Assembly: GCA_003259005.1 (NCBI GenBank)
Contig: QLII01000001.1
Location: forward strand, 4,108,501-4,172,500
Direction: 5' to 3'
DNA: 64,000 nucleotides
Source of the DNA: Spirosoma telluris
GTDB lineage: Bacteria; Bacteroidota; Bacteroidia; Cytophagales; Spirosomataceae
Shown in pieces: positions 57,877-64,000 of this stretch. The first letter of the stretch is position 1, and every line of letters begins with the position of its first letter. The translations under genes and the position numbers were made by a program. The notes beneath the pieces were generated by a model, which was not told where the DNA came from, made no database searches, and saw only the letters and a program-made list of their open reading frames with translations.

Positions 57877-58974
57877 TTAATCACTGAGTGGGCTCTTGCC
57901 CAAATCTTTGGACGTAGCCAGTGCAATTACCCGTCCTTTCGTACCCACGGCATTGTAGAAGTGATAGACCACGCCGTTCCACTTGATTACCCAGGGTTTG
58001 TGCGCGTAGGTTTTGTCGAACGGTTCGGAAGGCGAAACCAGGTCATCGCCCTGCCAGTCGGTCCAGTTGACGAGATCATACGAGCAGGCAAATCGCTCGA
58101 AAGCACCGGGTTTCCAGAATGCCCCAAAGTAAAACATGACATACAAATCGCCAATTTTTGTGATCTGCGCATCTCCACAAATGCCTGTCTGCCGGGAAAT
58201 CAGAGGCTGCTGACCGTGCCGCTTCCAGTTCGTCATATCGGCAGAAACGGCCATCGCGATGGTTTCAAAGCCATTGCCTTTCGCATCTGGTTTTACACCC
58301 TTGGCATTGTAGTACATCACAAACGGATAGCCCGTTTTCCTGGCCTTATCCCGAACAATCAGGCTTTTATAGATGGTTTTGTTATCGTACCAGCGCGCAT
58401 CGGGGTCAACCGCCGACAGGACTGGTTGTGGCTGGCGTTTGGTTTCGACGGGTTTGGCCAGGTCGTTCGTTGTGGCGATACCAACGCCCAGGCGGCCCGC
58501 TTCATACCCTTTCTCCGAACCACCCAAGTATGATAGCCAGTAGCGGCCTTTGTAGTTCTCGGGTTCATACGAACCGCCCCAGTCGGTTTCTACCAGCGCA
58601 ACGTACCCTGCTTTCTGGGTAGCATCCCAACCGGTTTCTGTAAATGACATCAGTTTGCCCAGTGTCGTCCATTTCAGCAGATCATCACTTTTTGCCAGCC
58701 AGGTTTCGTAGCCTTTACCATCGAAAATGATGTAAGTCATGTACCAGTTTTTCTCCTTTCGGAAGATGGTCGGGCTGTCCACCATCCGCCCCGAATCGGG
58801 TTGTGGTAGTACAATACCGTATTTGAACGGCGTTTTCACCTCGTCGAAAACGGTCTGCATTCGTTCAGTTGACACAGTGGCCGACGGAGATTTCGACTGC
58901 CCGAAGGAGCACACACAAACAAGAAAGAAGACGATCGTTAAGATTACCCGGCACTTGTTCATTAGGAAATTCAT
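57877..58974 (-). CDS. Five-bladed beta-propeller glycoside hydrolase (GH43/GH130-like)
   Basis: A 365-residue protein with a signal peptide (about residues 5-24, ending VCSFGQ). Propeller features are DSPTIFRKEKNWYMTYIIFD, TWLAKSDDLLKWTTLG, the repeat-like PFVMYYNAKG and FERFACSYDLVNWTDWQGDD. Acidic residues in SGRMVDSP and the middle blades fit a clan-F or GH130-type active site, but I cannot assign the family firmly. It starts at the ATG at 58972-58974, 1 bp after the SusD stop; a second ATG four codons later is possible. It is part of the arabinose-type glycan operon. Confidence 0.75.
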   Translation of the reverse strand: MNFLMNKCRVILTIVFFLVCVCSFGQSKSPSATVSTERMQTVFDEVKTPFKYGIVLPQPDSGRMVDSPTIFRKEKNWYMTYIIFDGKGYETWLAKSDDLLKWTTLGKLMSFTETGWDATQKAGYVALVETDWGGSYEPENYKGRYWLSYLGGSEKGYEAGRLGVGIATTNDLAKPVETKRQPQPVLSAVDPDARWYDNKTIYKSLIVRDKARKTGYPFVMYYNAKGVKPDAKGNGFETIAMAVSADMTNWKRHGQQPLISRQTGICGDAQITKIGDLYVMFYFGAFWKPGAFERFACSYDLVNWTDWQGDDLVSPSEPFDKTYAHKPWVIKWNGVVYHFYNAVGTKGRVIALATSKDLGKSPLSD

Positions 58975-58975
58975 A

Positions 58976-60586
58976 CTATTTGTAAGCTGGATTTTGTTCC
59001 AGCTTCGGGTTGGAGTTAATGGCAATTTGGGGCAGTGGAAATACGGCGCGATGAGTGCCATTGGGTTTATGGGAAAGCCAGCTTTTGGTGGTGTAAACGC
59101 CGAAACGAATCATATCCCGGCGTCGGAAACCTTCCCAGGCAAACTCCCAGCCCAGTTCGTCCAGCAGACGACCGTATTTGACCGTTGTATTGATTCCCGG
59201 ATCAACCACTTTGTAATTTTCGACATATCCATATTGATAACTGCTTTTTTTTCGAGATCCGCAGCCATAACGGTTGCCTTTGCCGGTGTGGCCGCGAAGG
59301 CGCGGGCACGTACCTGCGAAACGACAGTGGCGGCCTCAGTACCTTTTCCGGTACGCAATAAGCATTCGGCCTGCATCATCAGTACCTGAGCATAGCGGAA
59401 GAACGGAAAATCGGTACTCAGGCTGGCCAGTGCCCCTGTTTTACCTCAAATTTATTCATTCGGTAGCCTTCTGCTTCTCCCGTATATAGCCCGTCGGGGA
59501 TTTCTTTCGTAAGCACAATGTTTTTACCAGCTTGGTCGTAGGAGCCTTTTAAAGGTGTAATACCGTCTGCGGCAAACTGCGGACCAATCATCCAGGTAGC
59601 TGCCAGCCGTCCATCGGCCGGATCATAGGTATCAATGAATTGCGGAATACCTTTGGCCGAACCCGCCCCCAGGGCGTATCCTGCATACCAAACTTGTTTT
59701 TCAGGGAGGCATGCCAGGAGAACATTTCTACATTAAAACCGCCAGCCTGGTTTTCGTCGAATGGAACAGCGAACACAATCTCCGGCGAATTCTGATTATT
59801 GGTAACAAACGGTGCCCGAAGGGACGTCTCGAGCTGATAGTTACCCGAAGCAATCACGTCGTTGCATTGCGTAAGGCACTCCTGCCATTTGGCTTCGCCT
59901 GAGTATACTTCTGCATTTAAATACACGTTGGCCAGCAGGGTTTTAGCGGCCCACTTATTAAACCGCCCATACATCAACTGATTCCGTTCTTCACTTAAGC
60001 TCGGAATGGCCTCAGTAAGCTCTTTTACAATAAACTGATAAATATCTTTCCGGGCCGTTTTACCCTTAAGTTCGTCGGACCGATCGGCAATCAGCGGGAC
60101 ATCACCGAAGTTATCGCAGAGCATCCAGTAGAAAAATGCCCGGGTGGCCCGTACCTCCGCCACCATAGCCTCTTTTGTCAGGCCGGTAGGCAGGGTGATT
60201 TTTCCGCTGCTAACTTGGTCAATAATCCGGTTAGCGTTAATGACGCCTGCGTAAAAACTATTCCACATATTACTCATCTGTGGATTCTCGGAGTTCCACG
60301 TGTGCAAATGCATTCGTTTGTAAATACCGCCATCATCCCAGCCCGATGCGTTAGCGGGCATCACAATGCCGTCGGCCGTCGATTCCTGCGCCATGTAATA
60401 ACTGGTATGGCTTATCAGGCTACGCATATTGGCGTACACAATACTCATGGCCTTATAGGCATCGGTATAGGCGTAGGACTCTTCTGTAACTTCGGAATAG
60501 ATTTTCTCTTCGAGATCGTTGTTACAGGCACTCAGGGTGAGACCTAAAAGCGAAATTGTAAAGAGGTAGGGTTTTATGCATTTCAT
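58976..60586 (-). CDS. RagB/SusD-family lipoprotein (three apparent frameshifts)
   Basis: Reconstructed length is 537 residues. A lipoprotein signal (MKCIKPYLFTISLLGLTLSAC, Cys 21) is followed by SusD helices (VRATRAFFYWMLCDNFGDVPL, AAKTLLANVYLNAEVYSG) and the C-terminal part with FFRYAQVLMMQAECLLRTGK and LLDELGWEFAWEGFRRRDMIR. Breaks at 59666-59670 (C5), 59433-59436 (C4) and 59245-59252 (T8) are each fixed by one base. It binds the target glycan at the surface with the SusC protein just upstream (54 bp). Confidence 0.9.
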
Positions 60587-60640
60587 GGTATCGGCTGTTA
60601 AGGAATAGGTCTATCAATCGAATGAACTCTAGTCGAAACG

Positions 60641-63600
60641 TTAGAAGGTCAGCATGGCCCCAGCGGTGTAGCTGGTTGTAGCCGGATAGCGATTTTTATC
60701 ATCAACGCCAGGCGCCAACCCGCCAATACTCACTTCAGGATCAATGCCTTTGTAACCGGTAATCGTATACAGATTGGCCGTTGACAGGTATACCCGACCC
60801 CGTTTGATGTACTTGTTTTTCAGGCTCAGATTATAGCCCAGCGTTACGTTATCGATTTTCCAGTAATTTCCGTTTTCGAGGTAATAGCTAACGTAATTGA
60901 GCGACTGATCGTCGGCGAGCGGGCGTTTCCCATAAATTGGATCGTAGGCGTTGGTGCGTAGATTGCCGCGTGTCAGCATTACGGGAGCACTCCAGAACAT
61001 TTCGGTCATGTTGAGAATCTGGAAGCCAAACGCGCCCCGCATCGTTACGTTCAGATCGAAGTTTTTATAGGTAACGGTGTTGTTCCAGTTCAAATATCGT
61101 TTAGGTAAGCCATTGCCAATAATCTGCTTATCGTCGGCCTGTTGCTGGGCAATGGGCTTCGGCTTACCGTCTTTTCCTTCAATAATCCAGTGACCGGCTT
61201 CATCAATGTCGACGGTTTTAAACCCCAGAAATTTCCGATCGGCTGGCCAACCTGCACGCGGTGGGTAACCTGTTGAATCGGTTCGCCCGTATTACCCGTA
61301 TCGAAATAGCCGCTGGCGAGCGCGAATCGGTCGTTCGACAAGGACAGGATTTTGTTGGCATTGGTCGAGAAATTAACGGACGTAGCCCACCGGAAGGAAG
61401 TCGTTTGAACGGGTACTACGTTCAACTGCACCTCTACCCCTTTGTTCTGCATGGAAGCCGCGTTGGCCGTGATGGTGTTATACAGATAAGGGGGTGTAGG
61501 AACCGGAAAATCAGCAATCAGATCCCGGGTTGTCCGTTGGTAAAAATCTATCGACCCCGAAACCCGGTCATTGACAAAGCCATAGTCTACGCCCAGGTTA
61601 ATTTCCTCCTTACGTTCCCAGCGTAAATCCGGGTTTGCGTTGTTCGATGGATTGATCGCCTGAATCCACTGCCCATTAATGAATGCATACGTATTAAAAT
61701 TGATCCGGTTCAGCGACAGATACGAGCTACCAGGCTCGGTACCGGTCACGCCAAAACCCGCCCGTAGTTTAAGTGTCGATAGTGACCTGACATTCTGCAG
61801 AAACGATTCCTTCTGCACATTCCAGCCCACCGAAACAGCCGGAAAATTGCCCCATTTATGATTAGCCCCAAATCGGGACGAACCTTCGCGCCGGATACTG
61901 GCCATCAACAGGTATTTGTTCATGAAGCTGTAATTCACCCGAAAAAAGTAGCTGATCAGCTTGTTTTCCGACTGCGACGAACTTTCGGGAGCCTGGCCTC
62001 TTTTCAGGGCTAACCCCGCTCCGATGTTGTTATAGGAAAAGTTATCGGTCGGGAAATCCCAGTTTTGCATATAATAATCTTCGGTATTGTACCGACGCCA
62101 GGTATGCCCACCCAACAACACGAAGTTGTGATCTTTAATGGTCTTGTTATAGTTGGCCGTCAACTCAAACAAATCATCCTGCGTGCGGGTCGTGCCGCGT
62201 GAGGCAAATCCATTTCGTCCACTCCTTGCCGTTGAATAGTGCCGCTTGGTCTCATAATACCCGCGTGTACTGTTGAACATATCCGGGCGAACAACGCCTT
62301 CACTTCCAGTCCCTCGATGGGAGCCAGTGAGATGGTGCCGTAGGTTCGAAGATTATTGTTTCGGTTCTCCCCCGCGATTCTTCGATCAGCGCCAGCGGGT
62401 TCATGTAGTCGGTTTTATCGGTACGTTCCGTCCAGTTGCCATTGGCATCCCGAATCGCTTCCGTCGGGTTAAATGTCAGCGCATTCCGGTATACCAGCCC
62501 TGAGTAGGTACCTCCATCCACGGCAAAATATTTTTGCTGATAGCCACTCAGGTTAGCGTTGAGTTTCAGCAGGCCGTTAAACATGGTATGATTGATCTCA
62601 ATGCGGGGATACAAAATGGAGTTGTCCGATTTTTTCATCACACCGTTCAGACTGCGGTATTCCAGACTCATGATGTAGTTGGTTGACCGTGAGCCGCCCC
62701 GTAAGCTGATATTATGCACCTGCGAGAGCGGCTTTTGCGTTACCTCGTTGAGCCAGTTGGTATTACTGCCATAATCCGTAGCACCCGGCTTTTTCTGACT
62801 CACCAGCTGACGATATTGATCGGCATTCATGAAGCTAAGCTGGCGCGTCTGGCGCTGCGTTGTGAAATAGGAATTTACCTCAATCGTAGGCGGGGTTTCG
62901 CCTTTTACTTTTCGAGTCGTGATCAGAATGACGCCGTTGGTTCCGCGCGTTCCGTAAATGGCAGCTGCCGATCCATCTTTGAGCACATCGATCGATTCAA
63001 TATCTTCTGGTGCTACGGTATTAAGCGCCCCTGGTACGCCATCGATCAGAATCAGCGGAGAGGAACTGGCGTTGATAGTCGCATTCCCACGAAGCGAAAT
63101 CTGAGCGGTTGACGTTGGATTGCCATCGGGCGTGATAACGCTCAGGCCCGCGACTTTTCCCCGAATCAGTTGAGCAGCATCCTGAACCGGGCCTTTCACA
63201 AAATCCTCGGCCTTTACACTAGCGATAGCACTGGTAATCTGCTCCCGTTTCTGCGTACCATACCCCACCACCACTACTTCGTTCAGCGTTTTCTGATCGG
63301 GAAGCAGCCTCACGTCAAGAACTGTTCGATTGCCAATTGCCACTTCCTGATTCTGATAACCCACGAACGAAAAAACGAGCGTCGAGGCCTCATCCGGTAC
63401 ATTGAGCCGGTATCGCCCATCAGCATCAGTTGTTGTACCTCGCGTCGAACTTTTAACAACTACGCTGACACCCGGCAAAACCTCCCCTGTTTCGCTGGTG
63501 ACAACACCATTGATTACCTTGTCAAGAGCCTGAATTGGGTTAGTGGCCTGCGGTGAAGCAGTCTGAAGCGAGCTTGCCGTTGGCTGGGGTAATATGGGTA

Positions 63601-63997
63601 AAGACTGTATGTCCGGGGATGGCTCCTGATAGCTCGTTTTCAATTCGGTACCTGCCATCAGAATTACGTAGGTAACCTTACTAACTTTTTTAAACCGCAA
63701 CCCAACCGGCTGTAGCATTTTGGAAAGGTTTCGCTCAAGGGATTGGCTGGTTTGAATCTGACTGGTTGATACAGAAATTCCTTCCAGCAATTTTTCTTCG
63801 AAGAGAATATCGACGTTGTACTGTTTTTTTACCTGCATCAGCGCTTCTCGTAGTGTAAGCGTGCCTGATGATGAGGTAGTGTTGCCACTATTTTTAACCC
63901 GATTTTGGGCCAGCAACTGGGCTTGCAGGGGCGGAATATCCAATAGATATCCCGTTATTCCCGCTACTAAAACGAGAATTCGTAAGGATCGAATCAT
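60641..63997 (-). CDS. SusC/RagA-family TonB-dependent receptor with STN domain (three apparent frameshifts)
   Basis: Reconstructed length is 1119 residues. A signal peptide (MIRSLRILVLVAGITGYLL) is followed by an STN domain (LTLREALMQVKKQYNVDILFE split at its helix), a CarboxypepD_reg-like domain (INGVVTSETGEVLPGVSVVV), NEVVVVGYGTQKREQITSAI, the plug (IESIDVLKDGSAAAIYGTRG) and a barrel ending SYTAGAMLTF. Breaks at 62369-62373 (C5), 62285-62287 and 61223-61226 (C4) are each fixed by one base. It is the first gene of the glycosidase operon seen here. Its start is at the window edge, so its promoter and any linked regulators lie outside. Confidence 0.9.
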
Positions 63998-64000
63998 GTA

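Noticed and set aside
2941..63000. Reading the broken genes as pseudogenes or as widespread programmed frameshifting
   Set aside because: All breaks are one-base losses, mostly at G/C runs that are not slippery sites, and restored proteins are family-like. One error process explains them better.
1..64000. CRISPR array, insertion sequence, prophage, rRNA or replication origin
   Set aside because: I saw no regularly spaced repeats, transposase, integrase, phage structural gene, rRNA motif or dnaA-type box cluster in the window.

Overview
The window looks like a chromosome segment of a Bacteroidota bacterium of the Spirosoma/Cytophagales kind. Pointers are two SusC/SusD pairs, a DUF4249 lipoprotein with its TonB-dependent receptor, a LytS/LytTR pair, a DUF5606 protein, a permease with the N-terminal prefix domain common in Cytophagales, and several promoters with the Bacteroidota -7 box TAnnTTTG. 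The genus is an inference; no rRNA is present.

Layout. 1-8.1 kb: a zinc metallopeptidase (cut by the window edge) diverges from a three-gene set: transglutaminase-like/DUF2126 amidoligase, circularly permuted ATP-grasp/alpha-E protein, and a second transglutaminase-like protein. This matches a predicted peptide-synthesis or peptide-tagging system with little biochemistry behind it. 8.2-10.2 kb: DUF5606, engB, thioredoxin. 10.3-13.6 kb: TonB receptor with DUF4249 lipoprotein. 13.7-16.6 kb: histidine kinase, lipoprotein, LytTR regulator. 16.7-30.5 kb: an eleven-gene minus-strand polysaccharide operon (Wzz-like, UDP-sugar dehydrogenase, four glycosyltransferases, Wzy-like polymerase, methyltransferase, WecB, bi-domain oxidoreductase, heparinase II/III-like protein), probably for an acidic surface glycan. 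30.7-34.6 kb: tgt, a glycosyltransferase 2, rsmG, a small PH-like protein and tRNA-Asn. 34.6-42.9 kb: hydrolase remnant, two beta-barrels, PadR with an FtsX/MacB permease, an unknown secreted protein and an S41 peptidase. 43.1-64 kb: minus-strand glycan-utilisation region: an ECF sigma/FecR/SusC/SusD/FAD-oxidoreductase unit, preceded by SusC/SusD with four glycosidase-like genes including two of the GH127 type.

Two features run across the window. First, at least 27 apparent frameshifts in 16 genes are all single-base losses, 24 of them at G or C positions, mostly in short runs. Restoring one base at each point gives family-like proteins whose spans are exact multiples of three. This looks like homopolymer under-calling in the sequence rather than gene decay, so these genes are annotated as single CDSs. 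Second, several gene junctions carry long hairpins built from repeated short words (such as CACAGAG, GGAGGAAA, GAGGAGCGAG, AATGAAG, GGTCATTA). Each has a different vocabulary but the same architecture, and they abut stop codons, start codons or promoters. Together with the amidoligase locus they are the least explained part of the window.
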